Assembly: GCA_035578155.1 (NCBI GenBank)
Contig: JAPWDM010000005.1
Span: forward strand, 28,259,608-28,323,607
Source of the DNA: Brachynemurus nebulosus
Lineage: Eukaryota; Arthropoda; Insecta; Neuroptera; Myrmeleontidae
Direction of reading: 5' to 3'
DNA length: 64,000 bases
Positions 35,740 to 48,957 of the stretch are shown here, one piece after another. The position numbers and the translations under genes are program-made. Below the pieces are notes generated by a model. It did not search any database and was not told where the DNA came from. It worked only from the letters and a program-made list of their open reading frames with translations. Position 1 is the stretch's first letter, and every line of letters starts with the position of its first letter.

Positions 35740-37455
35740 TAATAGTGTATAAATAATTCCCTATTAACAGTTGTACGCAATTAAGAACTAGATATAGCAA
35801 CAGTAAATCTTCACAGAACCTTAGACTAGGTCAAATCAAGGTCCACAGTTAACAAAATAATTCAGACAACAAACACAAAGAAATACTGTTTCCGAATCAA
35901 ATTATTTGATCAGTTGTTTGGAAAAAGATTTAGACAAATAGCATTTTATGTCTTTTAGTTTGTTGAGCACGTTTCTAATTAACTCAACATATGTTGAGCA
36001 CATTAAAAATGAAGACAATTTAATTTGTCGGTCATTTTCGTTAATGTTCGCTGGATATACTGTAATAAAACATTATTACATAATTATTTTTGTTACGAAC
36101 CAAAACAACATTAATAACTTTTTTAATGATAACAATTTAATTGTTTATCTACCGAGTGTCTATTTTATAAGACTAATAGTTCTAGTAATCATGTAATTTT
36201 TCCTTTTCTAATTCTTTATTATGATTTGAATTTGTCTTTGAAAAACAAAATATATCTTTGTCTGTTGGTAATTATATGCAAATTACGTGATTGTACAGCG
36301 CCTGCTGTTTAAGCGAACAAAAAAATCGTGCTGTTACAGCGAACAACCCAGCCATAAAACCATACACGAAAAGAGTGAACCGATAAAGTGTTTATAGATT
36401 CTGTGTAATCCCCCTCCCCAACCGCTTTGTACACCCACGACACCAAATTTATCGACACTCTCTTGTCAAAAAGTGCTTTTGTTTTGTAATTTTAGTTTTA
36501 TGATGGTAAGAATTACAAAAAATATTTCGAATTTCAGTATTACTATAGGTGAATCCGCAGTACTATAGAGCTTCGTTGCTTTATAGAAATGGAGCTGAAT
36601 CAACTTTTTAGTAGGTATTAATCTTTATTTGGAAAATTGAAATTTTTACCTAAAATAAAACTGTAATATTTAAATGGAAATAAAGCTATCTTCTAAGTAA
36701 GTTGTGACAATAATTTTTTTTTTGTTAATTTTAATTTTCTTCGTTTGCTAGCTTCGAGAGATTGTTGGCTATAAACATTTTGAAGATTTCAGCAGAAAAG
36801 TTCCAGACAGAGTTATGCGCGAAATAACAAGTTAGTGTTATCTGAGTCGCTGACACTTCGTTTGTTCCGTTTTAACAATGTTAGTTAGTCAAAAATTAAA
36901 ACGAACACTTGTTATTTTTATCAGTATCATATAAACGGTTGTAGAGGATATATACAAGAAAGACGTTTTGGCATCAAGCCAAATGAAAATAAAAAATTAG
37001 TAAAAACTTTTCTTGGTACTCTGTAATTAATGGAGAACTAGTTATTAAAATAAATAACTCGAGATTGCTTTATATTATACGAGTAGATTCATTAAAAAAG
37101 GGTCATTATGTTATTCCGTGGTGTTTTACAATAATTTTTGCTTATAAATTTTTTAAAATATTCTTCTTGCGGAAAAATGAAATAAAATAGAACACAAAAT
37201 GAGTACTGAACTAACAGAACTTTCCGTTATGATACTTTTAAAAGCTAAACATTATCTATGAAATATTCAGTGAAAAATATTAATTATGTAATATTGAATC
37301 GATTCAGTTCTTAGTAGGTATATTAAATTAATTTAAGTGTTTCCTTTAGCTGACTGAATGCTTTCGAATACACCGCATAGAGGACCAGTGTAAGACTGTA
37401 ACATTATAAATCTTATATAACATGCACTGGATCAGTTTTAGCAACAAATTAATAT
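35740..37455. other. AT-rich intergenic sequence
   Basis: A C-rich patch occurs at 36408-36425. No gene or bounded repeat is supported. Confidence 0.5.
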
Positions 37456-37458
37456 ATA

Positions 37459-39196
37459 CACTAGCGGAAATAATTAAAGGATCAAAAAAAATTGCAAATT
37501 TTTACTGATTTTTCGAATGGCTGTATCTTTGTGAAAAATGGTCGTATCGGAGTCGTAAGCAAAGCAATTTAAAGCTGGAAGTTTCTATTTTTCAGACCTT
37601 GCGATAAAAAAATTTTCAAAGCAACGTGTATCGCTCAATCCTAATAAGTACACTGAAAAAAAATTTTCGGAAATTTTCGGTTTCTTTTTTCACTATATGG
37701 TCCTTATAACTTGTTCATTCAGCTTTAATTTGCTTTTTCTTAAACATTTATACGACTACTTCCCGCTGAGATATCGGACTTTGAATGGAAAAGGATTGTT
37801 TCGTTTTTGACCGTCGATATCTCAGCAACCAATGATCACACAGAAAATTGAAGGTGTGTTTCGAAAACTCGAATAAATTCTCTACAAGGATTAGCCATTG
37901 TTTTTTCAGAAAAAAATTTTTTTGCATACTATACATGAATTTGAAAAATCAAGAAAAAAAGAGCTTTTGGGGGCTTTTTGGAAAATCAAGCGTTGAATTC
38001 AAAATTTCGAGAAAATCATTGATGTTAAGTGTGCCTGTTACAGTTCAATATACCCACAAAAACCCCACCGAATTTCAGTTGAATCCATCCAGCCGTTTTT
38101 TTGTTTCATTCGATTGAATTTTTGAAAAAATTAATGGATCATTTTTTTACTCTTAAATTTTCATAATCTTGAACAAAATGAAAAAAAAAATTTTCTCAGC
38201 TTTTTTCACATTTTTATCAACAGTATTTAAATTTTTAAAAAAAAGAAAATTTCTTAAAAAATTTTCAAAAAAAAATTTTTTTTTACGAATCTTTCGAAAA
38301 AAATTTTCAAAAATTTTCTTAAAAAATTTTAGAAAAAAATTTTTTTTTGAAAATTTTTTAAGAAATTTTTTTTTTTCATAAATTTAAATACTGTTGTTGA
38401 TAAAAATGTGAAAAAAGCTGAGAAAATTTCTTTTTTTATTTTGTTCAAGATTATGAAAATTTAAGAGTAAAAAAATGATCCATTAATTTTTTCAAAAATT
38501 CAATCGAATGAAACAAAAAGACGGCTGGATGGATTCAACTGAAACTCGGTGGGGTTTTTGTGGGTATATTGAACTGTAAAAAGCACACTTAACATCAATG
38601 ATTTTCTCGAAATTTTGAATTCAACGCTTGATTTTCCAAAAAGCCCCCAAAAGCTCTTTTTTTCTTGATTTTTCAAATTCATGTATAGTATGCAAAAAAC
38701 TTTTTTTCTGAAAAAACAAGGGCTAATCCTTGTAGAGAATTTATTCGAGTTTTCGAAACACACCTTCAATTTTCTGTGTGATCATTGGTTGCTGAGATGG
38801 TCAAAGGCGAAACGATCCTTTTCCATTCAAAGTCCGATATCTCAGCGAGAAGTAGTCGTATAAAGGTCTAAAAAAAGCAAATTGAAGCTGAATGAACAAG
38901 TTATCCGGTCCTTATGGTGGTTAAGTCGGAAAATTTTTTTCCAAGTCCGTGGACCAAAAAAAAAAAAGAACCGAAAAATTTTCGGAAATTTTTTTTTCAG
39001 TGTACTTATCAGGACTGAGCGATACACGTTGCTTTGAAAATTTTTTTATCGCAAGATCTGAAAGCTAGAAACTTCAAGCTTTTAATTGCTTTACTTACGG
39101 CTCCGATACGACCATTTTTCACAAAGATACAGCCATTCGAAAAATCGCTAAAAATTTGGAATTTTTTTTTGATCCTTTAATTATTTCCGCTAGTGT
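37459..39196. mobile_element. Tc1-like foldback element, 1.74 kb near-perfect palindrome
   Basis: TA lies directly outside both ends (37457-37458, 39197-39198). The left end CACTAGCGGAAATAATTA is exactly mirrored at the right end, and almost the whole element is one inverted repeat: two arms of about 850 bp meet near 38328 in a spacer of A and T runs. The same 89-residue non-biological translation appears on opposite strands at 37848-38117 and 38500-38769, which shows arm identity is high. A few differences exist, such as extra sequence near 38910-38960 in the right arm. TA target and a CACTAGCGGAAAT-type end fit Tc1/mariner. No transposase frame is present. A transcript would fold into a very long hairpin. 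Confidence 0.88.
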
Positions 39197-39235
39197 AGTT
39201 CCATCTAAAAGGATATCAATTTGTATCATAGCTTG

Positions 39236-39370
39236 AAAACTAAAGGTGCTGTAAAGCTCCTGGTTATGGTAATCGGTTATCCTCAGTGGTATCACAAAAA
39301 AAAAGAATGATATGAAATTGTAATGAAAACGAGTGAAATTTACAAAAAACTCACCTCTATATAAAAAAAA
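39236..39370 (+). repeat. First part of a duplicated segment, split by a HINE-like insertion
   Basis: AAGGTGCTGTAAAGCTCCTG through CTCACCTCTATATAAAAAAA matches 41871-41999 in the same orientation. The match resumes after the 39371-41109 insertion at AAAAGAAAATTGTTGAAATA and runs to about 41199. Confidence 0.85.
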
Positions 39371-41109
<1,739 letters not shown>

Positions 41110-41202
41110 AAAAAGAAAATTGTTGAAATAATAAAAATTAATCCAATTTGTAGTAAATATTTAAAAAGTCATTAGTCGTGCAAAAATATTTCATTTTATC
41201 TA

Positions 41203-41789
41203 CACACACCGGCAGAATTAGCGGAACATACAAAATATCTGTAAAAATCAAACAAACCATTTAATTTCAAGAAAATATTAATCTTATTTAATAATTCACT
41301 TAAAATTACATGTTCACAAGTCGAGATACCTTTGTTTTCGGTAGCAAAACAAGTAACCATATAAAATGGTAAATTTTTGGAATCTTATGTCGTCTAAGAA
41401 TAATTTAAGTTAAAGATTATTTAACAAATCGAAAATGAAACACAGCGTTTTAATCCCGCCTGGTTCTTCCCGTGCTCTTATCAAAGCTTCCATTCGTTTT
41501 TCTATACTCAGAATGATGTTATCTATAGTTTCCTGGGACAGTCTTTGCCATTCTTCAATTACGGCAGTTTGAAGCTCGACCATATTGAGAGGAAACGGCA
41601 TTTGAATTCGAAGGTGACAGACCTCTTAAATAGAACTGCATCAATAATAAATAAAAACAATTCTATGGAAAGTCAATTGATTCGTTACTTTAATGTTATT
41701 TTAAGTAAAAATGAAAAAAAAACCGCCAACCTTGTTTAATAAATAGGTTTTTATATTTTTTTATGTTCCGCTAATTACGCCGGTGTGTG
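41203..41789 (-). mobile_element. Internally deleted Tc1-like element
   Basis: TA lies at 41201-41202 and 41790-41791. Terminal inverted repeats are CACACACCGGCAGAATTAGC on the left and GCTAATTACGCCGGTGTGTG on the right. The 587-bp body keeps only the end of a transposase gene, on the minus strand. It sits at the 3' end of the split duplicated segment. Confidence 0.88.
41410..41619 (-). pseudogene. Tc1-like transposase C-terminal fragment
   Basis: The minus-strand frame reads PFPLNMVELQTAVIEEWQ, then RLSQETIDNIILSIEKRMEA, and ends after a GG-containing segment with a stop near 41410. The series EEW, then SQETI, then S-x3-RM-x-A-I is the characteristic C-terminal end of Tc1-type DDE transposases. 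The paired-type DNA-binding domain and all catalytic acidic residues are missing because of the internal deletion, so it cannot be active. The open frame continues upstream of the ATG at 41599-41601 with HLRIQ, as expected for a fragment. Confidence 0.8.
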
Positions 41790-41814
41790 TATTTTGTGAA
41801 AAATATTAATTACC

Positions 41815-41870
41815 GTAAAACTGTCTAGACCCGGACACTTTTTTATATTTTTTGGTATAATTTTATGTTA
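41815..41870 (+). mobile_element. Truncated left end of the CCGTAAAACCGTCTAGACC element
   Basis: The first 56 bp match the left end of the complete element at 51771-52643 (CCGTAAAACTGTCTAGACCC, then CACTTTTTTATATTTTTTGG) and stop abruptly where the duplicated segment 41871-42085 begins. This marks a recombination or insertion junction. Confidence 0.8.
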
Positions 41871-42085
41871 AAAACTAAAGGTGCTATAAAGCTTCTGGTT
41901 ATGGTAATCGATTTTCCTCAATGGTATCATAAAAAAATGACATGAAATTGTAATGAAAATGAGTGAAATTTTCAAAAAACTCACCCTCTATATAAAAAAA
42001 GAAAATTGTTGAAATAATAAAAATTAATCCGATTTGTAGTAAATATTTAAAAAGTCATTAGTCGTGCAAAAATATTTCATTTTAT
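41871..42085 (+). repeat. Second copy of the duplicated segment, uninterrupted
   Basis: Contains the joined equivalent of 39236-39370 and 41110-41199, with CTATATAAAAAAAGAAAATT at 41988-42007 across the empty insertion site. It therefore preserves the pre-insertion state for the HINE-like element. Confidence 0.88.
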
Positions 42086-43459
42086 TTACTTGATCTACTG
42101 TAAAATTGTGAATTGTGTGTAAAAATCTCTAAATACCACTGCTATATATACAACACGAATGCGCATATTGGTTATTAAAAGTACAAAATCTATTGCCGCA
42201 TCGCTACAAAAATATTTTGATTTTCAACAAAATCGACCAACTGTAAACAACAGTGAGTGAATCAAAATAGTCTGGATACATGCATTCCTATTTTAGTTTT
42301 GAATGACTGATCGCTAATTGTTGAATCTTTAAGGGATTGTACTACTCACTTTTTTTATTGACTTATGAATACCACAAATTATAATGATATTCCAAAAGTA
42401 CTATAAGTGGAACAAATTTCTGAAAAATGTTCCATTTTTTTTTTTTTTTTTGAAGCACGTTTGAGCGTTTGGAAATGTCTCCTCTTCTCTTTGTGCAATT
42501 CAGAATGGAGGTTAAAAAGCAAAATTTATGCTTGGACGGATGGCAGGGTAAAGGCAAAAAATCAGCTAGCCGATGTTTTCAATATTTTATAAACACATAC
42601 ACGTTTTTAACACTTCACGCGGCTCTTACTCGAAACCGCAAAAATGGTGGACAACAATTCAGGTAATTTTTATCCGACTGACTTGAAATTTTTCAAATAT
42701 TAATATATACACATGCTGGTGTTTAAAATTCATATCAATGAAATATTTTCAAACAAATTTGATAATTTTAAGTGATCCATTTGGATTCAAAGTAATTGTC
42801 ACAATTTCGCTAAAAAGATTTTAAACTTTGAGGAATCGTAACTCAGAAACGAAACCAAGTTTCAAAATTCAGTCTCCGTAAGACCACTCCTGAGATCATA
42901 TTCTCTTAATTGACAACTCATTTATCAAAATACGTAAAGTAATCTTGGGTTTGAGTTTTTCGTAAAATCTTTACTTTATCTATTATATTAACAAATTTGG
43001 GACATTAAAAGGAACAAAGGTCGTTCAGATACCGTTTATGGAAATCGATGAAACTTGGATAGAAGGTGATATAAAAGATCCCCATTAAAAGTTATAACAT
43101 ACCTTTGACATGTAATAAATTTTTTTCCAAATAAAGTCAATTTTCTCATTTAACTGTAACTGGGGACAAAATTTCGAAAATTTTTATAAGATATAATTTT
43201 TAGCGAACTTCTGTTATAAGTTTATTCCCGACCACCTCCCTTGAAAATACCCTCACCCCTCCTTGAAATCGCTGTAAAATTTGTTTTCTCATAACCTTCT
43301 GAACGGACTGGTATTTTTCATTGGGCTTCTTTATAACTATTATCCATATATTATAGTATGCTATTACTCATCCTTCAGTAGGTTTGCTCTAATTTTAAGC
43401 AACCACTAGCCGTCAAAATTGTTTGATGGCAGTCACATTAACTATGTTATCAATTTTTA
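42086..43459. other. AT-rich intergenic sequence
   Basis: No supported gene. The open frames around 42400-42660 overlap a T-run and show no domain. A TTTAAGGGATTGTACTAC phrase near 42329 looks like the start of a TTAA element, but its right end was not found. Confidence 0.5.
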
Positions 43460-43810
43460 TTAAGGGGCTTTTACAACTGATGTTCTAAAAAAAACTTTTT
43501 TTTTGAATTTTTTTTGGAGAAATAATTTACTGTAATTAAAAAAAGTATTGTACATTAAAGTACATGGGTAGTTATGCAAAACAGGGGAAGAAATTGGACT
43601 TAATTCCGTCCCGACATTTATTTCATGCATAAGCTTTGGCAAGTAGTTTTATTTCAAGTTGATGACATTTTTCACACTATTTCAAAGTGGTCAGTCAAAA
43701 AATTAAAAATTATAAATTTTATTTCCATTATAAAAAAAGAGACGTCCAGGAAAGTGAAAAAATGAGTAAAAACTAAAATTAACACAAGAGAATTTCTTAT
43801 ATTCATTTTT

Positions 43811-43935
43811 AGTCGAATTTTCTCCGAAAAATTAGACTTATACAGTCTATACGATAAGAGCTGCGAGAGGCGAGAGTAGGGGCGCTATCCGTTTTCGGAC
43901 CCGTAGAACACGAATATGTAGAAAAAAAATGTCTG

Positions 43936-44021
<86 letters not shown>

Positions 44022-45526
44022 CCGCCACCTTTTAATTTGTGTAGGGCCCCCCTATGGAAGTTAAGAGATGAAATTTGGTAAATGGGGCTCATTTTCGAGG
44101 CACCTCATACTATCAAAGTGGGGTCAAATTTTGGGCAAATTTTTTTTCTGACCCGACCTTTAAGGGGGTGGTGGGGGGCGGAAAAGCAATAAAACTTTTC
44201 CAAACCGGTTTTAAATAATGTTTCGGTCAATTATCTACAACATATCCAAAATGCCGCTTTCTAGGATGATATGGTGGGAGTAGAGGGGGGAAAAACGATT
44301 TTCGCTGGATCTAACAGGCCCCCAGCCCCCCAGAATTAACGTAGAGAGTTGAAATTTGGTGTGTTGATAAAGTTCGTACCTAGGTTGTGCTTTTTGGAGG
44401 TTTTAATATTTTACCCCCACCCCCCTCATTTTTAAGCTACAATTTCATGCATTTTCGACGTTTTCGAAGTTTGTACCACTCGCACAGGTCACCCGAATAA
44501 ACCTAGAGGGCTGAAATTTTGTATTCGGATTGAGTTAGTATCAAGGGGGTGCCTTTTGGGGGTCTCGACTTTTAACCCCTACCCCCACCATTTTTATACC
44601 CAAAAGAACATGATTTTTCTTGTTTTTTAACAGTTTCGTTCGGGTCAAAATCTCCCCAAATAAACCTAGAGGGCTGAAATTTGGTGTACAGGTTAAGCTA
44701 ATAGCCAGACACTGTTTTTTGGAGGTTTCAACTTTTAACCCTTACCCCCACGATTTTTACGCCAATATTTCCTTAATTTTTTTGCTTGTTTTCTAACACG
44801 TCTAGAGACTCCATAAGGAAACCTAGAGGGCTGAAATTTTGTACGTGTATTCAGTTAGTATCCAGCTAGTACCTTGTAGGGAGTCCACATCACTTTTCCC
44901 CCCACTTCTCCCATTTTTACATCGGAATTGAATGCTATTGTTAAATGTGTTTTAAAAGCATTATGTTTATTCTAAATACAAGTAGGCGAATAGTAATTTT
45001 AAAAAATTTAAAATAAAAAAAAGTGAACTTACTTTTATGACAAATGAAATACATACATATTAAGTAATTTAAAAATGTTATTAAAGTCACTGTTTATTTA
45101 TAAATTAGGAATTTTGGATTTTTAGTATTTATAAAATAGAAATTTTGGATTTTTTTGGAAAGAAAAAATATCTTTATAAAGGCCTTCCAGTTTACTATTT
45201 AAGGTCCTTTTTTAAAATTTAAAACTAAAACATAAAGGCAATTAGCGGATAAACATGGGCAGGAATGTCCTCGTACGAATTGTGTTGGCTTTTTTCTTCT
45301 ACCTGTTTTCGGCACAAAATTGAAATTTACTGAGATACAGCCCTTAAATACCTAAAACCTTTTTTTAAAGCCTCGATCAGCCGAACACTCATCACCAGTT
45401 TTGCAACCAACAAAATGACAATTCGGTTGTAGACTTTCAATCACATTTCGCTTGTAGACATTCAATACCGAAGATGAAGGGGAAAATTCGACTACCGTGA
45501 TGGGGCCCCGCTGCTCACGGCGTTTT
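43811..45526 (+). mobile_element. HINE-like (Helentron-type) element, family 1, plus copy
   Basis: The 5' end AGTCGAATTTTC (43811-43822) has its inverted copy GAAAATTCGACT at 45482-45493. After it comes an end hairpin: CCGTGA (45495-45500) pairs with TCACGG (45515-45520), with the palindrome GGGGCCCC in the loop, then CG and T residues. Internal (TA)n and diverged units carrying AAACCTAGAGGGCTGAAATT follow the same plan as the minus copy. The element sits in a T-run: the uninterrupted site TTCATTTTTATTATTAAG exists at 5283-5300. There is no clear target duplication, as expected for Helitron-like insertion. Confidence 0.75.
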
Positions 45527-46627
45527 ATTATTATTAAGCACAATTTATTAAACTATTAAATAATTTATTAATTTTTTTTTTTTGTTGATTAAAGTTTATT
45601 TAGCCAGACCAACACTTAAAATGTTATACATGGCATATTAATTTTTATTTTAATTTTTATTTTAATACATATTATATATTATATTAGTAGTATATGTGTC
45701 AGTAGTTATATTTTATATTGTATATACCATACAGACAAAAAAAAAATGGGAATTTATTTTTTATTAAAAAATATACGAAGTCATTAATTACAGTATTCTA
45801 ATGACATTTACCTAATTTAGTTACAATACATTATTTCAGTTTAATCCCGTTTTTTGAAGCTACCAGGAGACTGAGACCAGGAGACTGAGACTAGGAGACT
45901 GAGAATTGTTCAATATTCTTTAAAAATCCGCTAAATAACGTTTTATAAAAAAAAGCAGGTCCGCTGTTCCAGTGCAACATATTTACAACTCATAAAACTG
46001 AAAAATTTCTTATATCCACAGTACTTTTCACGAAAATGCTGACCAGGATACTGAGAAATTGACTGGACCGAGTACGTTCTCCCTTACAATGTTAACTGAA
46101 TTAATTGATACAACCTCAAATTAAGTAAAACATGTACTTTATTTTATTTATTATACTTTAGTTAATTATTATGACAAAAGATGATTTAATCGGAATATAA
46201 ATTTTTTATATTTTTTAAGTGTTTTTGTTTGATAGGAGAATGATACAAAGTTCGGGAGACAAAATTCAATAGAATATTTCTTAAAGAAAATATAATAAAA
46301 ATCAAAAATTATTATTTATACAATAAAAAAGTACCAATACTGTAGATTACTACTGCAGTGTAAATTTTTTTTATACATTCAGAAAAAATAATTATTTAGT
46401 CTGCTATATTTTACTTTGGAAAGGAGACATCCCAAGAGACTGAGAATTTTACATTTTAAGTGTAATTTTTTATAAAAAAGATATTTCGAAATCGGGTTAT
46501 TTTGAGTGACCAATTAAACGCAGTAATAGTTTATAGTTTCCGTCTATAAAAAATGTATTTTTCAAAATATTAATATACAAAATGAGTTGGGCCGTCCAAA
46601 ATTCTCTCGTTTGTAGAACTACTCGCA

Positions 46628-47085
46628 TATAATTAAGTGTATCTTGAATTTTTTTCTTTTTGTCTGGCCTTCCATCTGCTCTTGCAGGCCTGTTGAATGT
46701 CACATATAAATTTTGTAATTCAAAACGGTGCCAAAGATTAAAAAAAAAACTATAAGTCAGATTGGCCGCATTTTCTTTATTATGGTGTTTTCTGTAAGAC
46801 TATCTAGAATCAGCCCACCAGACCTCATACTTTTTTTTTGGCGTTATTTTGAATAAAAAGTAAGAAAAATTGCTTCGTTTTTTGACCTTTCAGGCGTTCT
46901 CAAAAATTGAAATTTTAAGGGCTGATTTTAGATAGTCTTACAAAAAATACAATCGGACTTATAATTTTCTTTGAATCGTTGGCACCATTTTCTTTAGGCC
47001 TGTGACCTTCAACAGGCTTACAATGGCAGACGGATGATCAAAAATAAAAGAAAAAATATTCAAGATACAGTTAATTATATGTACT
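46628..47085. repeat. Imperfect inverted repeat inside family C
   Basis: CATATAATTAAGTGTATCTT at about 46626 is mirrored by AAGATACAGTTAATTATATG near 47061. Farther in, GGCCTGTTGAATGTCAC mirrors GTGACCTTCAACAGGC, and TAAGACTATCTAGAATCAGC mirrors TTTAGATAGTCTTA. Arms are about 200 bp around a centre near 46860. It is absent from family B, so it accounts for part of the difference between the two elements. Confidence 0.8.
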
Positions 47086-47190
47086 TTAATGTACAAAGTT
47101 TTTTTTCATTGTGATAAATAGTTTCCTCCAAAAATTCCAAAAAAGTGCTTTTTTTTTTTAATAGCACATCACTTGTAAAAGATCCCTTAA

Positions 47191-48420
47191 ATTAAAATTC
47201 AAGTAATCAACTCTACGTAACAGAAAAATAAATACATAAATAAAATTTATATAAGAAAAAGTATAACAAATCAAAAACACATTTTTAGTTCTACAACAAT
47301 ACGGAAAAAAAACTGTAATGTGTCATCTTCAGTGTTCTCTTGTTGAATTTCTTCTTGTGGAATATATTATAAAATGAACATTATTTAAATAACATTATTA
47401 TTCTATTTTGAAACTTGAACAAATCAACATAAACAATATACAGATCACGTTACGTGGCTGAATGATACAAAACAAAGCAAAAGTGAACACGAGCAAAAGT
47501 TTATTTAATTTTTGAAAATATAATATCTACAGTAAAGCAGCTTGAATTGGAACAAAACGAAAAAAGTTACCCGTACAGGAGAAAATCTTTCTTAAACTAT
47601 TGTAAAGTAAAAGTATTCCTTTGGGTAGCAATAATGACTAATATGGGTGTTTTTGATATCTACGCTAAATTGACATATTCAGACGCTGTTATTTTTTGTT
47701 TCCAAAAAAATTATTTTGGTGTTTCTTTAATAAATTGTTGACTAATCGAATTTTTAGTTATTTTTGAAATATATATGAAAAGAGAAAACTGCAAACTCTT
47801 ACTTACTTGTTTTCATTTCTTTAAGAGAAAGTCGTCAGAGCTTGCCATTTGTAGGTTAATAAGGTCGGAAAAAGGGTGAGTAGAGACTGTGCATGAGTTA
47901 AAAGGGACGCTATAGCAAGTATAAAGGAACGAATGTGGGGTAATTCAAGACGGATGGAGGCTGTATTCGAACACAGAATGGAACACTTTCAAGGTTTTAA
48001 AGATTAGGTTTTACGTTTATTTTTACACAAAATTATTCAATTTTGGTCAGCCCTACTGATAGAAACAATTCACTTTCTTATCCTTTCTATTGACCCCGGT
48101 GATTTTTGTTATGTTGTCAAAAAGCAGAAATGTATTTAAAAATTTTGATTACTGTAATCTCATAAAGTAACTAACCATGCTCGCGTAATTGGGTATTAAT
48201 CAGAAGAATTTCAATAAAATATGATGTGAAGTTTCAAATCGTGATGATTCATTCCGATTTACGGTATATATAACTATACAAAATTAGACGCAAAAAATTA
48301 GCCATTCTCGTTTGTCAACTTTTATACAAGTAAATATAACTTTGATTATGTAAATTTATGTTATACCGTGTCTTTCTATATTATACTTTATGTAAGTTTT
48401 TATACTGTCATTATTTTTTT
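47191..48420. other. AT-rich intergenic sequence
   Basis: The frame at 47547-47741 has no recognisable domain. Nothing else is supportable. Confidence 0.5.
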
Positions 48421-48544
48421 AGCGAAATTCCAGAATGTAATTCAGCTATTACAGCCACTGTCATGACGCAACTTAAGCCCGGGACTATGGCAGAAATTTG
48501 TTTTGGGGTCCCTAGAAACCGAAAATAATGTTTTCACTAAAATT

Positions 48545-48623
<79 letters not shown>

Positions 48624-48957
48624 GCACGATAACTCTCGAACGAAATGTCCTATTTTTCGAAATTTGGTGAAAATGTTAGAAGTCCCAAACCGTTGGACTA
48701 GTTCGTTAGCCAGATACGTCCGATGCCGGAAAGACAGGTTTTTGGGCAATTTTCATGGAAAAAATTAGTTTTTTGCCAAAATTTCCCATAATTAAAAATT
48801 TTTGCGAAATTTTTTACACCATTGAAAACAGCAGAAAGAATCACATGAGAGAGGTCTTCAGACTATCATTCTATGTCAACTAGTTTCCGAGAAAAACTAT
48901 TTTTTTTTTAAACGGAAATTCGCTATGTTATGCAGGATCCTGCGACAGGCGTATCTT
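48421..48957 (+). mobile_element. HINE-like element, family 2 copy b
   Basis: It starts after a T-run with AGCGAAATTCC (48421-48431). An inverted near-copy GGAAATTCGCT lies at 48914-48924, followed by the perfect hairpin palindrome GCAGGATCCTGC (48932-48943) and a short tail. Between them are CATGACGCAACTTAAGCCCG, a CCGGGACTATGGCAG phrase, (TA)n at 48547-48619, and TAACTCTCGAACGAAATGTC. The plan matches family 1 although the sequence differs. No coding capacity is seen. Confidence 0.72.

Larger units (their letters stand above)
43464..47186. mobile_element. TTAA-flanked element, family C, with nested HINE-like insertion
   Basis: TTAA lies at 43460-43463 and 47187-47190. The left end GGGGCTTTTACAACTGATGT is mirrored by the right end ACATCACTTGTAAAAGATCCC, with inverted similarity running about 110 bp (GTACATTAAAGTACAT is present on both sides). 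Inside, 43590-43810 joined to 45523-46640 matches 5050-5960 of family B, although the terminal repeats of B and C differ. A HINE-like element interrupts it at 43811-45522. Three tandem AGGAGACTGAGAC words lie at about 45866-45906. No transposase is seen. Confidence 0.8.

Noticed and set aside
37848..38769. Two nearly identical 89-codon frames on opposite strands
   Set aside because: They are the two arms of one foldback element; the identity reflects the palindrome, not a conserved protein.
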